A stretch of 64,000 nt of DNA from Ruania zhangjianzhongii (GCF_008000995.1 NZ_CP042828.1:3710882-3774881); one strand, 5' to 3'. Shown: positions 35,379 through 44,300, counted from the first letter of the stretch. Translations and numbers: made by a program. The notes: generated by a model from the letters alone, not told the origin.

Positions 35379-35930
35379 GTGCCTGACCGGTCCCGACGGG
35401 CCACCGAGATCTGGATCACGGCCCTGCACCGACGGCTGATCCTCTCCCCTCTGCTCACCGTTCCACTGATTTACCTGACCATCGTCCTCGTACTCGTGCC
35501 CGGGTGGCGATTCCCCGGCCGGGAGGCGGTCTGCGTGCTGATCGCGGTGCCGGTCGTCACCTGGGCGGCCTGGCCGTTCCACCGTGCCACCCCCGAGGAC
35601 ACGGATTCACTTCCAGGCCGGGGCTCGGCGCCTCGGCACATGTCGACGGTCAACTCGCCGGTAGTGCGGACCTGATCCGCGAGCACGAGATACCGATCCC
35701 CGCTGCCCTGCGCCACGACGCCGATCAGGGCTTGGGCCCCGGGGTACACCGTGGTCCTCCTCGCCCGCGGGCAGGAGGTGGTCGGCGCCCTCTGGCCGGC
35801 CGACCGGCTTCGCCCGCACGCGCAGAACCTGCAGACCGTTCTGCTCACCGGCGATGGTGAGCGCGCAGCACGCGGGTAGCCGATCAGCTGGGTATCAAGG
35901 AGGTCCGGGCTGGTGTGCTACCGGCACGTC
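35379..35930 (+). pseudogene. Remnant of a heavy-metal P1B-type ATPase
   Basis: Pieces of a metal-exporting ATPase in three frames. Piece one (35379 to about 35590, GTG start) gives two membrane helices ending VVTWAAWPFHRA, the usual sequence before helix 3. Piece two (about 35640-35740) resembles the nucleotide-binding region, DLIREHEIPIPAALRHDAD. Piece three reads YTVVLLARGQEVVGALWPAD and then TVLLTGDGERAAR up to a TAG at 35877; one missing base after it restores VADQLGIKEVRAGVLP. The phosphorylation motif DKTG is gone. The gene is dead. Confidence 0.75.
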
Positions 35931-35955
35931 GGCACCCACCATTCGGGGACTTCAC

Positions 35956-35984
35956 TTGACCCGTGCGCACGCTCTGTTGATAAT
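35956..35984 (+). promoter_or_regulatory. Near-consensus promoter of the FecBCD-type operon
   Basis: TTGACC and GATAAT with 17 bases between them, the best match to a housekeeping promoter seen in this window. Transcription would begin near 35991, inside the dyad at 35986-36002, so the promoter is probably strong and held off by a repressor. Confidence 0.7.
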
Positions 35985-35985
35985 A

Positions 35986-36002
35986 GTTCTCATTATGAGA
36001 AC
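35986..36002. promoter_or_regulatory. Perfect dyad over the predicted transcription start
   Basis: GTTCTCATTATGAGAAC is a perfect 8-base inverted repeat around one T, directly after the -10 box. Position and AT-rich form suit a metal-responsive repressor of the Fur/Zur or DtxR group; which one cannot be told from this sequence alone. Confidence 0.65.
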
Positions 36003-36023
36003 AGCACTCTTCTGCGACAACTG

Positions 36024-37124
36024 ATGCCGGCTGGCCCTGAGCTGACCGCACTGCGGCCTGCACCCGCGCCCGACGGCGACCGGTCCACTGGTTCCCGCCG
36101 CGCCGCCGTTCTCATGGCGGGTCTCACTGCTGCGCTGCTCGTCTCGATCCTTGTCGCGATCGGACTGGGATCGTCCCTGGTTCCTCCGGCCGATACCGCT
36201 CGCTACCTCTGGGCGGCGGTGACGGGTGGGACGATCTCCGCCGACGAGGTCACCCGCTACCAGATCATCTGGCAGATCCGGACGCCTCGGGTACTCCTGG
36301 CCGCAACCGTTGGCGCGGGGCTCGCGACGGTGGGCGCCACGATTCAGGCATTGGTGAGAAACGCTCTGGCCGACCCCTACATCCTCGGGGTCTCGTCGGG
36401 TGCGTCGGTCGGGGCCGTCACCGTGTCGCTGTTCGGAGCACTGTCGGCGCTCGGGATCTATGCGGTCTCCGTCGGCGCGTTCATCGGCGCGATCGGGGCG
36501 ACCGTTCTGGTGTACACGATCGCCTATGGAAAGACCGGCGCTAGCCCGCTACGACTTGTCCTCACCGGCGTGGCGCTCTCGTTCGGGTTCCAAGCGGTGA
36601 TGAGCGTGATGATCTACTTCGCCCCCACCGGTGAGGCCACAAGTACGGTGTTGTTCTGGACGATGGGCTCCTTCGGCGCCGCGACCTGGGGAGCTTTGCC
36701 GATTGCTGCTGGCGTCGTGATGGCGGGAACTGTCGTGATCCGCAGGTTCAGCCGACCACTCGACGTGATGTCTCTGGGCGACGAGACGGCAGCAAGTCTC
36801 GGGATCGATGCGACGCGGACCCGGAAGTCGCTCTTCGTGATCACCGCTGTGATGACCGGCGCGATGGTCGCCGTCAGTGGAACGATCGGATTCATCGGAC
36901 TGGTCACGCCGCACATCACCCGCATGCTGATCGGCGCGACCCACGCACGGCTACTCCTGATCACCCCTCTCATCGGCGCGTCCTTGATGGTCTGGGTGGA
37001 CCTGCTCGCCCGGACGCTCGCTGCCCCACGGGAACTACCCGTCGGGGTTCTCACCGCGATCATCGGTGTGCCCGTGTTCATCTACCTGATGCGTCGCAAA
37101 GGCTACGTCTTCGGGGGCAAGTGA
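36024..37124 (+). CDS. FecCD-family ABC transporter permease
   Basis: A 366-residue inner-membrane permease with about ten helices, of the BtuC/FecCD family that imports ferric siderophores, heme, cobalamin or zinc chelates. Marks: RTPRVLLAATVGAGLATVGATIQALVRNALADP and the C-terminal IGFIGLVTPHITRMLIG coupling region. The ATG at 36024 was preferred because upstream in-frame codons lie in the promoter. It is the first gene of an import operon and may work as a homodimer, as no second permease gene is present. Confidence 0.93.
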   Translation: MPAGPELTALRPAPAPDGDRSTGSRRAAVLMAGLTAALLVSILVAIGLGSSLVPPADTARYLWAAVTGGTISADEVTRYQIIWQIRTPRVLLAATVGAGLATVGATIQALVRNALADPYILGVSSGASVGAVTVSLFGALSALGIYAVSVGAFIGAIGATVLVYTIAYGKTGASPLRLVLTGVALSFGFQAVMSVMIYFAPTGEATSTVLFWTMGSFGAATWGALPIAAGVVMAGTVVIRRFSRPLDVMSLGDETAASLGIDATRTRKSLFVITAVMTGAMVAVSGTIGFIGLVTPHITRMLIGATHARLLLITPLIGASLMVWVDLLARTLAAPRELPVGVLTAIIGVPVFIYLMRRKGYVFGGK

Positions 37125-37942
37125 TGGAACTGCACATTGACGAGCTGACCGTCACCATGGATGGGCGCGACCTGGTCCAGCGGTTGAGCCTGACGGCACT
37201 CGTCGGCGAGGTCGTCGGCCTGGTCGGGCCAAACGGCTCCGGGAAGTCGACAGCGCTACGTTGCGTGTACCGCGCGCTGAAACCCTCCAGCGGCGTGGTG
37301 CGGGTCGGCGGGGATCAGATCTGGCAGCTCCCACTTCGGGAAAGCGCACAGCGGACGGCAGCGCTGACCCAGGAGAGTGGAGCGGATTTCGACTTCACCG
37401 TCGCCGAGGTGGTCGCTCTTGGCCGGACACCGCACACTCGCGGGAACGAACCTCTCAACGAGGCCGGGCGACAACTCTGCCAGCGCGCGATGCGACAGAT
37501 GGATGTCCTGCACCTTGAGCACAGAGGGATCCTCGAACTCTCCGGCGGCGAGAAGCAGCGCGTCCTGATCGCCAGGGCGCTGGTGCAACAACCCCGGGTA
37601 CTGGTCCTGGATGAACCGACCAACCACCTGGACCTCCGCCACCAGATCCAGATCCTGGGATACCTGCGACGCTGCGGCCTCACCGTCGTCGTCGTCCTCC
37701 ACGACCTGAACCTCGCCGCAGCCGCCTGCGACCGGATCGGTGTTCTCGCGGACGGGCAGCTCATCGCCAACGGAACGCCCCGGGATGTGCTGACCGAAAC
37801 CCTGATCGCTCAGGTTTTCGGCGTGCAGGTCTCCATCGTGAACCACCCGATCACCGACGACCCTCAACTGCTCTTCGATCTCACCGCCGAGCCCATGCAG
37901 CCCACCGCCGAGCCAGTCCCCACGATGAGAGGAACCCAGTGA
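37124..37942 (+). CDS. FecE-type ABC transporter ATP-binding protein
   Basis: A 272-residue ATPase that drives the FecCD permease. Walker A GPNGSGKST, signature LSGGEKQRVLIARAL, Walker B LVLDEPTNHLDLRH and switch region VVVLHDLNLAAAACDR are complete. The C-terminal tail (about 245-272) is Pro/Glu-rich and likely disordered. The ATG shares a base with the permease stop (TGATG); a GTG three bases earlier is equally possible. Confidence 0.93.
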   Translation: MELHIDELTVTMDGRDLVQRLSLTALVGEVVGLVGPNGSGKSTALRCVYRALKPSSGVVRVGGDQIWQLPLRESAQRTAALTQESGADFDFTVAEVVALGRTPHTRGNEPLNEAGRQLCQRAMRQMDVLHLEHRGILELSGGEKQRVLIARALVQQPRVLVLDEPTNHLDLRHQIQILGYLRRCGLTVVVVLHDLNLAAAACDRIGVLADGQLIANGTPRDVLTETLIAQVFGVQVSIVNHPITDDPQLLFDLTAEPMQPTAEPVPTMRGTQ

Positions 37943-38961
37943 TGACGCCCATCGCACGTAGCCGAACGAGAGTCGCGGCGATCATGGCGACCGCAGCAGG
38001 AGCACTCCTGCTGGCAGGATGCGGCGCACAGATCGACGCCCCCGACGAGGGGGACGACACAGCGTCGACCGTCACCGTCAACCGGTGTGGTGAAGCCGTG
38101 GAGTACACCACCCCACAGCGTGCCGTCGTCTACGAGGGGGGTAGCGCCGACAAGATGTTCGCACTAGGGCTGGCCAATCACGTGCACGGATATGTCCTCC
38201 CACCCGCGAACCCTCCGGTCAGCGAATCCCCGTGGGCGGCCGAGTACGAGAGCGTGGAGTTCCTCTCGGATGATCTCCTCAATCGCGAACTCGTCGTCGA
38301 CGCGAATGCAGACTTCGTGGTCGCCGGGTGGAACTCTGGGTTCTCCGATTCGCGCGGTATCACCCCGGAGATTCTGGACACGCTCGGCATCCAGAGCTTC
38401 ATGCACGCCGAATCGTGCTTCAACTACCCGGGCTACCCCGAAGAACACACCCCGTTCGAAGGCCTGTACACAGACCTTGAGCGCCTCGGCCAGATCTTCG
38501 ACGTCGAGGATCGCTCGGCCGACCTCGTCGCCAACTACAGGCAGCGGGTCCAAGCGGTGCAGGAGCGGGCCCCGGAGGGCGACCCGATCAACGTCTTCCT
38601 GTACGACTCCGGCACCGATAAGCCTTTCACCGCAGCCAGCCAGGTCCCGCCGAACGACATCATCACCTTCGCCGGCGGAGTGAACATCTTCGGCGACGTC
38701 GAAGCGCGCTGGACCGAGGCCACCTGGGAGGCGGTGGTCGAAGCAGAACCCGAGGTGATCATCATCCTGGAGTATCAGGACCAGCCGGCCACGGAGAAGA
38801 TCGACTTCCTGAAGTCCAACCCTGCGACGGCAACACTGCCCGCTGTGGTCAACGAGAACTTCTACATCCTCGATTACAACGAGGCGATCTCCAGTCCGCG
38901 AAACATCGATGGCCTCGAACGCTTCGCCGACTATCTCCGTGAGTACGCCGAGTCCCGGTAG
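37942..38961 (+). CDS. ABC transporter substrate-binding lipoprotein (FecB/BtuF fold)
   Basis: A 339-residue extracellular binding protein: signal peptide with LLLAGC, lipidated Cys27, then two lobes. VTVNRCGEAVEYTTPQRAVVY opens lobe one, VSESPWAAEYESVEFLSDD follows, and lobe two starts at about 200. An internal pair, Cys33-type in NRCGE and CFNY, may form a disulfide. The ligand is unknown; the relatives I recall bind siderophores or other metal chelates. The ATG shares a base with the ATPase stop. Confidence 0.88.
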   Translation: MTPIARSRTRVAAIMATAAGALLLAGCGAQIDAPDEGDDTASTVTVNRCGEAVEYTTPQRAVVYEGGSADKMFALGLANHVHGYVLPPANPPVSESPWAAEYESVEFLSDDLLNRELVVDANADFVVAGWNSGFSDSRGITPEILDTLGIQSFMHAESCFNYPGYPEEHTPFEGLYTDLERLGQIFDVEDRSADLVANYRQRVQAVQERAPEGDPINVFLYDSGTDKPFTAASQVPPNDIITFAGGVNIFGDVEARWTEATWEAVVEAEPEVIIILEYQDQPATEKIDFLKSNPATATLPAVVNENFYILDYNEAISSPRNIDGLERFADYLREYAESR

Positions 38962-40165
38962 GGCTGACGGTCCCAGACTGACCGCACCGGACCACTTGAT
39001 CGTTCGAGCGTTGTGGCCAGTGCTCCTCGCGGCCGTGATCAGCCTGTTCCCGTTCACGATCTTCTCCACCTTTCTCGTCCCGATTGCCGCAGCCGCGAAT
39101 GAGGAGACGTCGGTGGTGGGGATGCTTCGGGGACTCGGCGGAGTCGCGGCGCTCGTCACCGGGATCGGGATCGCGCCACTGATCGCACGATGGTCAGCAC
39201 CGCATACCACCGCCGCCAGCCTCGTGATGCTGTCCGGCACGAGCCTGATCGCCACCGTTGGCACGCTTCCAACTCTCATCGTCTTCTGCGTGGGTATTGG
39301 TGCGGCGACGGCGATCCTCACGCCCACGCTGCTCCTGACCGCGACCACCAGGTACCCGAACCGGGGCGACTCCGGACGGGCGGCAACGATCGTCACCGCC
39401 ACACAGTCCCTCGCAGCAGTGCTTGCCGCGCCCGTGATCGGTGGAATCGCCCTCTGGCGCGGCTGGCAGGGCGTCCTGTGGATCACCGCCATCGCCGCCT
39501 CGATCCTCGCCGTGTTCTTCCTCCGGGCATCGCGAGTTCCCCGGGCCGGCAGTGCACCACGCCTTCCGTACGCGGTGTCCTTCGCGCAGTTGCGCCACCG
39601 CCACGATCTTCTCGCGTTGGTCGCGATCGCCTTCCTACGCACCACGGCGTTCATGGGCTACCTCGCCGTCCTCGCGGCGCACTACCACGACCGCTTCGGC
39701 CTCGAACCGACCGCAGTCACGCTCGTCTGGACCCTCAGCGGGGCGTCGTTCTTCACCGGTAACTTCCTCGCCGGCCGCTGGGCGAGAGGAGGTCGCCGTC
39801 GGCAGAAGCTGCTCCTCGCCCTGGGACTGATCGGGGCCGCCATCGCACTCATCGCTCTGTTCACCACAGAGGTCCTCGCCGGGGCGTTGATCGCGACGGT
39901 TCTGATGGGCTTCTGCCACGCCATCGTCGCAGCGTTGATCACCACGCTGATCGCAGAGCGGGGCGACGAGCTGACGGCAGCCGCCTACAGCATCAACGCG
40001 GCTGGGATGAGCCTGGGCGTGTTTACCGGCGCACTCCTCGCTGGGGCGGGACTCGCTTTCGGCGGAGGCGGTGCCATCGCGTGGGCGCTGGGCATCCCTA
40101 CCCTTCTCGCACTAGTGTTCGTTCCAGTCGCCACTGGCCGAACAGCGGTCCACAACGGCCCGTGA
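38939..40165 (+). CDS. MFS transporter linked to the metal-uptake operon
   Basis: A 408-residue membrane protein with twelve helices of the major facilitator superfamily, with ALVTGIGIAPLIARWSAP between helices 2 and 3 and a hydrophilic loop in the middle (RASRVPRAGSAPRL). It overlaps the end of the binding-protein gene by about 20 bases and so belongs to the same operon. It may export a metallophore or free ligand; this is inference from context. GTG 38939 was chosen; an ATG at 38909 would extend the overlap. Confidence 0.82.
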   Translation: MSTPSPGRADGPRLTAPDHLIVRALWPVLLAAVISLFPFTIFSTFLVPIAAAANEETSVVGMLRGLGGVAALVTGIGIAPLIARWSAPHTTAASLVMLSGTSLIATVGTLPTLIVFCVGIGAATAILTPTLLLTATTRYPNRGDSGRAATIVTATQSLAAVLAAPVIGGIALWRGWQGVLWITAIAASILAVFFLRASRVPRAGSAPRLPYAVSFAQLRHRHDLLALVAIAFLRTTAFMGYLAVLAAHYHDRFGLEPTAVTLVWTLSGASFFTGNFLAGRWARGGRRRQKLLLALGLIGAAIALIALFTTEVLAGALIATVLMGFCHAIVAALITTLIAERGDELTAAAYSINAAGMSLGVFTGALLAGAGLAFGGGGAIAWALGIPTLLALVFVPVATGRTAVHNGP

Positions 40166-40347
40166 ACGGGACCAGGAGCTGCGCAGTCGCCGCACCGCGA
40201 GTTCGTCACCGTCGTCCCAAGGTGTGCCAGCTCAACCAGCAACGTCCCGGCACTGGAAGGCGGCGAACCCGGTCACCAGCAGCGCGTGAGGCGGGCGATC
40301 CAGATCTGGCTGGAAGCTCGACGAAACGCACGTCCTGACCGCTCCGG

Positions 40348-40421
40348 TGCCCCCACTGGGACTCGAACCCAGACTGAACCGATTTTAAGTCGGCTGCCTC
40401 TGCCGGTTGGGCTATAGGGGC
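40348..40421 (-). tRNA. tRNA with anticodon UAA (Leu), class-I shape with short variable loop
   Basis: The minus strand folds into a full cloverleaf of 74 bases: acceptor stem GCCCCTA/TGGGGGC with discriminator A, D arm GCC...GGC, anticodon stem GCCGA/TCGGT with loop CTTAAAA (anticodon UAA), variable loop of only about five bases (TCAGT) and T arm CTGGG-TTCGAGT-CCCAG. Bacterial tRNA-Leu is normally class II with a long variable arm, so this is a tRNA with leucine anticodon but class-I body. CCA is not encoded. No overlap with a coding frame. Confidence 0.9.
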
Positions 40422-40591
40422 GGCTGCTCTGGGCATCCTACGGGCAGCTGACCTACCAGTTGGAGACACGCGTCTGCAGCACGATGCGGTACCTGCAGGT
40501 CCTTTCCGTGTGCGTCAGATACCACCGCGAACTACAGACCGTCATGCGGCGACGCGGAGCGCATGGCGCCCCGGTCACCGGTCCGAGCGCG

Positions 40592-41989
40592 CTACTTGCC
40601 CACCGGCTCCTTGTTCGCCCGGTCCGCCCGGTCCGCGGCTGCGGCAGTGAAAGCCTCACGCGGGCTCTGCAGCGACCCGAGGGCCACCATCTCCCGGTTG
40701 AAGATCAGCGCAGTGGTCCAGTCCAGCAGGATGCGGGCCTTGCGGTTGAAGCTCGGCATGGCCCACATGTGATAGGTCCGGTGCATGAACCAGGCGAGCG
40801 GGCCACGGAACTTGATCCCCTGGATCTGCGCGACCCCCTTGTACAGCCCGAGCGAGGCGACCGTGCCCATGTTCTTGTGCGAGTAGTCGGTGACCGCCTC
40901 ACCACCGAGGTGCCGGACGATATTGTCGCCCAGATGCCGGGCCTGACGCACCGCATGCTGCGCCGTCGGGCCGCAGTAGACGTCCGGCTCGCCGGTGGAG
41001 ATGTCCGGGACACCGGCGCAGTCCCCTGCGGCCCAGGCTCCCTCGACCACGGAGCCTTCGTCATCGACCACCTGCAAAGTGGGCAGGGTGCGCACCCGGC
41101 CCTGCTTGTCGATCGGCAGGTCAGAGGCGGCGATCACCGGGTTGGCCTTCACCCCAGCGGTCCAGACCAGGGTGTCCGAGTCGAACTCGTCCCCGTCGGA
41201 GCAGACCATGTGCCCGTCCTCGGCAGAGTTCAGGAACGTGTTCAGCTTGATCTCGATACCGCGGCGGCGCAGCTGTTCGAGCGCGTAGCCGCCGAGCTCG
41301 TCGCCCACCTCGGGCAGGATCCGGCGGGTGCCCTCGATGAGCACGAACCGCAGGTCCTCGGGGCGGATGGAGTCGAAGTCCTTGCAGGCGGCGCGCGCCA
41401 TGTCCTCGATCTCGCCGATCGCCTCGATTCCGGCGAAGCCGCCACCCACGAAGGTGAAGGTGAGCATCCGGCGCCGTGCCTCCGGGTCCCAGGTGGAGGC
41501 GGCCACATCCATCTTGTTCAGCACCTGGTTCCGCAGGGCGATCGCTTCTTCGATCTGCTTGAACCCGATGCCATTCTCAGCCAGGCCCGGGATCGGCAGC
41601 ACGCGCGCGACCGCGCCGAGGGCGACCACCACGTGGTCGTAGGAGACGTCGTAGGACTCCCCTTCCACCGGAGTGATCGTGGCCTTGCGAGCGCCGTGGT
41701 TCAGGTCGGTCACCCGCCCGGAGAGCACCGTGGACCCGCGGAGCAGCCGGCGGTGCGGGGCGACCACGTGCCGCGGCTCGATCGACCCGGCAGCCGCCTC
41801 AGGCAGGAATGGCTGATAGGTCATGTAGGAGCGGGGATCCACCACCACGATCGCCGCTTCGCGCCGGCCCATCCGCTTGCGGATCTGCAGTGCGGTGAAC
41901 AACCCGACATAGCCTCCGCCCAGAACCAGGATCCGGGGGACCTTACGGGCCCGGCCGGTGCGGGCACTGAGGGTAGGTGCTTCGCTCAT
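40592..41989 (-). CDS. ndh: Type II NADH dehydrogenase (NDH-2)
   Basis: A 465-residue membrane-attached flavoprotein that passes electrons from NADH to quinone without pumping protons. FAD-binding Rossmann motif ILVLGGGYVGLFTAL at about 20; NADH-binding second Rossmann motif FTFVGGGFAGIEAIGE at about 176; FAD closure WAAGDCAGVPD. The C-terminal region with amphipathic residues (ARILLDWTTALIFNREMV) anchors it to the membrane. It could feed electrons to menaquinol used by the nitrate reductase. Gene appears monocistronic. Confidence 0.93.
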   Translation of the reverse strand: MSEAPTLSARTGRARKVPRILVLGGGYVGLFTALQIRKRMGRREAAIVVVDPRSYMTYQPFLPEAAAGSIEPRHVVAPHRRLLRGSTVLSGRVTDLNHGARKATITPVEGESYDVSYDHVVVALGAVARVLPIPGLAENGIGFKQIEEAIALRNQVLNKMDVAASTWDPEARRRMLTFTFVGGGFAGIEAIGEIEDMARAACKDFDSIRPEDLRFVLIEGTRRILPEVGDELGGYALEQLRRRGIEIKLNTFLNSAEDGHMVCSDGDEFDSDTLVWTAGVKANPVIAASDLPIDKQGRVRTLPTLQVVDDEGSVVEGAWAAGDCAGVPDISTGEPDVYCGPTAQHAVRQARHLGDNIVRHLGGEAVTDYSHKNMGTVASLGLYKGVAQIQGIKFRGPLAWFMHRTYHMWAMPSFNRKARILLDWTTALIFNREMVALGSLQSPREAFTAAAADRADRANKEPVGK

Positions 41990-42133
41990 ACCTCCACTCT
42001 AGGGTGAGCGGCCGAGGCCGGCACCGTGGTCTTGCACACGCTCGCAACCGGGGGCTTGCCCGCCCCGAACCAGAGTACGAACGCGCAGCGAGCACGCCGA
42101 CCAACCATCGACCGGCTCGAGCGAAGGGACCGG

Positions 42134-42982
42134 TCAGACGTCCCGCGCCCGGGTGAGAACGCCGTCGAGCATCTCCTCGGTGAGCCGGCCGGTGAAGGTG
42201 TTCTGCTGGGAGACGTGGTAACAGCCGAACACGTGCACCGGCGCACGTCCCCCACCGCGGCGCTCGGGTGGGAACACCAGCGCCTCTGCCCCGTGACCGA
42301 ACTTCGGCAGCGGCCGTGGCACCGTCCAGCCGAGCCGGCGCAGTGCGGCGAACGTGGCCTGCCAGCCGATCCCGCCCAGAGCGAGGATCGCCGTCACCGT
42401 GGGGGTAAGCAGCTCGATCTCCCGGTCCAGCCAGCCGGCGCAGGTGTGCCGCTCGTCGGGGCTGGGGGCGTTGTCCGGCGGCGCGCAGCGCACAGCGGCG
42501 ACCATCCGGGCATCGGTGAGGGCCAGCCCGTCCGCGGCGTCCACGCTGAGCGGCTGGTTCGCATAGCCGGCGCGGTGCAGCGCGGCGAAGATCCAGTCCC
42601 CGGACCGGTCGCCGGTGAACACCCGCCCGGTGCGATTCGCCCCGTGCGCGGCCGGGGCCAGGCCCACGAGAAGCAGCCGAGCCTTCGGGTCTCCAAAGCC
42701 CGGTGCCGGCCTGCCCCAATACGGTTGGTCGGCGAACGCACGCCGACGGCGGTGGGCCACCTCCTCGCGCCACGCCACCAGCCGCGGGCAGGCCTGGCAG
42801 ACGCTCGAGCGGGCATCGAGCACCTCGAGGCTGCGGGCGGAGGCGGCCAGGCGCTTGACCTGGTCGCCGTTCTGGGCACGGGTGGTCCGCGGTGCTGCCG
42901 GATCACCGGGCCAACCGGTGCCGGGCGGCACCGGGGACGGGTAGAGGTCACCGGTGCGCGGGTGTGGCAGCTGCTCGCTCAC
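42134..42982 (-). CDS. Family 5 uracil-DNA glycosylase (UdgB)
   Basis: A 282-residue DNA repair enzyme removing uracil and other deaminated bases. Motif GLAPAAHGANRTG (about 107-119) is the family 5 signature, and HVSQQNTFTGRLT near the C-terminus is the second active-site motif. Four cysteines, Cys62, Cys65, Cys166 and Cys181, are placed as ligands of the family's 4Fe-4S cluster. GTG start overlaps the stop of the YbaK-like gene (GTGA). Confidence 0.92.
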   Translation of the reverse strand: MSEQLPHPRTGDLYPSPVPPGTGWPGDPAAPRTTRAQNGDQVKRLAASARSLEVLDARSSVCQACPRLVAWREEVAHRRRRAFADQPYWGRPAPGFGDPKARLLLVGLAPAAHGANRTGRVFTGDRSGDWIFAALHRAGYANQPLSVDAADGLALTDARMVAAVRCAPPDNAPSPDERHTCAGWLDREIELLTPTVTAILALGGIGWQATFAALRRLGWTVPRPLPKFGHGAEALVFPPERRGGGRAPVHVFGCYHVSQQNTFTGRLTEEMLDGVLTRARDV

Positions 42983-43461
42983 GACGGCGCAGGGTCAGTC
43001 ACGTCCGCCACCTCCGCGTGCAGGTGGTCGGTCAGGGCGTCCCCGTCGACCGTGGCGGCAATGCCGTGCCCGCCGGCCCCGATCGAGACCCGGCGGCCAC
43101 GGATCCGCTCGTCGGCGACCACCGGCCACGCCTGGGTAGCGCCGAACGGGGTGATGGTGCCGCGCTCGTACCCGGTGACGTCCTTCGCCGTGGCGGCATC
43201 GGGCATGGAGAGCCGGTTCACCCCGAGCAGCGTGCGCAGCTTCGGCCAGGAGATCGCCCGGTCCCCGGGAACCAGCACGAACAGGTAGTCGCCCTTGCCG
43301 CGGCGCACCACCATCGTCTTCACGATGTCGCCGGGGTCCACACCGCGGGCGGAGGCTGCCTCGGCCAGCGAGCGCACCGGGCCGTGCCGGGTGACCTCGT
43401 GTGCCAGGCCGGAGGCGGCCAGCGCCTCAGTGGCGGGGGTACCGGGTGCGTCGTCGGTCAT
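42979..43461 (-). CDS. YbaK/EbsC-type aminoacyl-tRNA deacylase
   Basis: A 160-residue single-domain protein of the YbaK/ProX group, which hydrolyse mischarged tRNAs such as Cys-tRNA-Pro. Marks are VKTMVVRRGKGDYLFVLVPGD with the conserved Lys, the GVNRLSMPDA region and TPFGATQAWPVVADERI. Substrate preference cannot be read. It is the first gene of a pair with udgB. Confidence 0.88.
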   Translation of the reverse strand: MTDDAPGTPATEALAASGLAHEVTRHGPVRSLAEAASARGVDPGDIVKTMVVRRGKGDYLFVLVPGDRAISWPKLRTLLGVNRLSMPDAATAKDVTGYERGTITPFGATQAWPVVADERIRGRRVSIGAGGHGIAATVDGDALTDHLHAEVADVTDPAPS

Positions 43462-43533
43462 TTGTTCACTGTACCGAGCCGGCGCTGCGCGGCCCGCCGC
43501 TCGCTAACTCCCGGCAGGCCTGCTCAGGCGCCG

Positions 43534-44160
43534 CTACCGCACAGCACCGGCGCGGGCAGCCCCCGTGCGGCGGAAGGTGTTCACGACGACCCCGGTGGAG
43601 AGGGGCTCGGTCTCGACCCGGGCGAAGGTCGAGGCGGGGAACCCCTCACCGAACAGCTTCGTGCCCCGGCCCAGCACCAGCGGGTAGAGCGCCAGCCGGT
43701 ACTCGTCGACGAGGTCGTTCTCGGCGAGCGTGCGGATCAGCTGCGTACTGCCCCAGACGCGGATCTCGCCGTCGATCTGATCCTTCAGCCTTCTCGCAGC
43801 AGCAGGTACATCCGCATCGAGGAGGTGGGAGTCCTTCCAGCCAAGCTCGGTCAACGTCGTGGAGGCGACGAACTTCGGCACCCGGTTGTAGCGGCGCGTC
43901 AGCTCTCCTTCCAGCCCGCCGGCGTTCTCGTCCCAGACGCCCCAGGCTCCCGCCCAGATCTCGTAGGTGATCCGGCCCAGCAACAGAGCGGCCGTCCGCG
44001 TCTCCCACTGCCGGACCAGCGCGTTGATCTCTTCACCACCGTGCTCGGCGTCATAGTCGAGCGTCCAGTTCGGCTGCTCCATCGGCGTCTCGTCCTCTTC
44101 GTTGCTCGACTGCACCACGCCGTCGAGGGTGAGGAATGCCTGCACCACGATCGCGCCCAT
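43534..44160 (-). CDS. Dihydrofolate reductase-like (RibD C-terminal fold) protein
   Basis: A 208-residue relative of bacterial RibD_C reductases: VVQAFLTLDGVVQSSNEE, LLLGRITYEIWAGAW, KFVASTTLTELGWKDSHLL, IRVWGSTQLIRTLAENDLVDEYRLALYPLVLGRGTKLF. Homologues are usually NADPH-dependent reductases of unknown substrate. It is divergent from an HxlR-type regulator gene, the layout typical of regulated reductases. Different subgroup from the 28716 gene. Confidence 0.87.
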   Translation of the reverse strand: MGAIVVQAFLTLDGVVQSSNEEDETPMEQPNWTLDYDAEHGGEEINALVRQWETRTAALLLGRITYEIWAGAWGVWDENAGGLEGELTRRYNRVPKFVASTTLTELGWKDSHLLDADVPAAARRLKDQIDGEIRVWGSTQLIRTLAENDLVDEYRLALYPLVLGRGTKLFGEGFPASTFARVETEPLSTGVVVNTFRRTGAARAGAVR

Positions 44161-44245
44161 ACCCTGTCCTCTCGTTTCCGCTACCGCCCGCTCTACTGCG
44201 GCGATTGCGTTGCTGTACGTCCTTGTTGGAACAGTTCCTTTTGAA

Positions 44246-44269
44246 CTTCATTTAGTGAAGCGTACTTCA
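44246..44269. promoter_or_regulatory. Operator-like CTTCA repeats between divergent genes
   Basis: CTTCA-TTTAG-TGAAG (44246-44260) is a perfect 5-base inverted repeat, followed four bases later by a third ACTTCA (44264-44269). It lies in an AT-rich part of the gap between the DHFR-like and HxlR-type genes and is a candidate HxlR site. Confidence 0.5.
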
Positions 44270-44300
44270 TGGCTATCAGTCAAGACGTACACTGGATCGC

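Noticed and set aside
38909-38938. ATG 38909 as MFS start
   Set aside because: It would overlap the binding-protein gene by over 50 bases with no ribosome site; GTG 38939 gives the shorter overlap. Not fully excluded.
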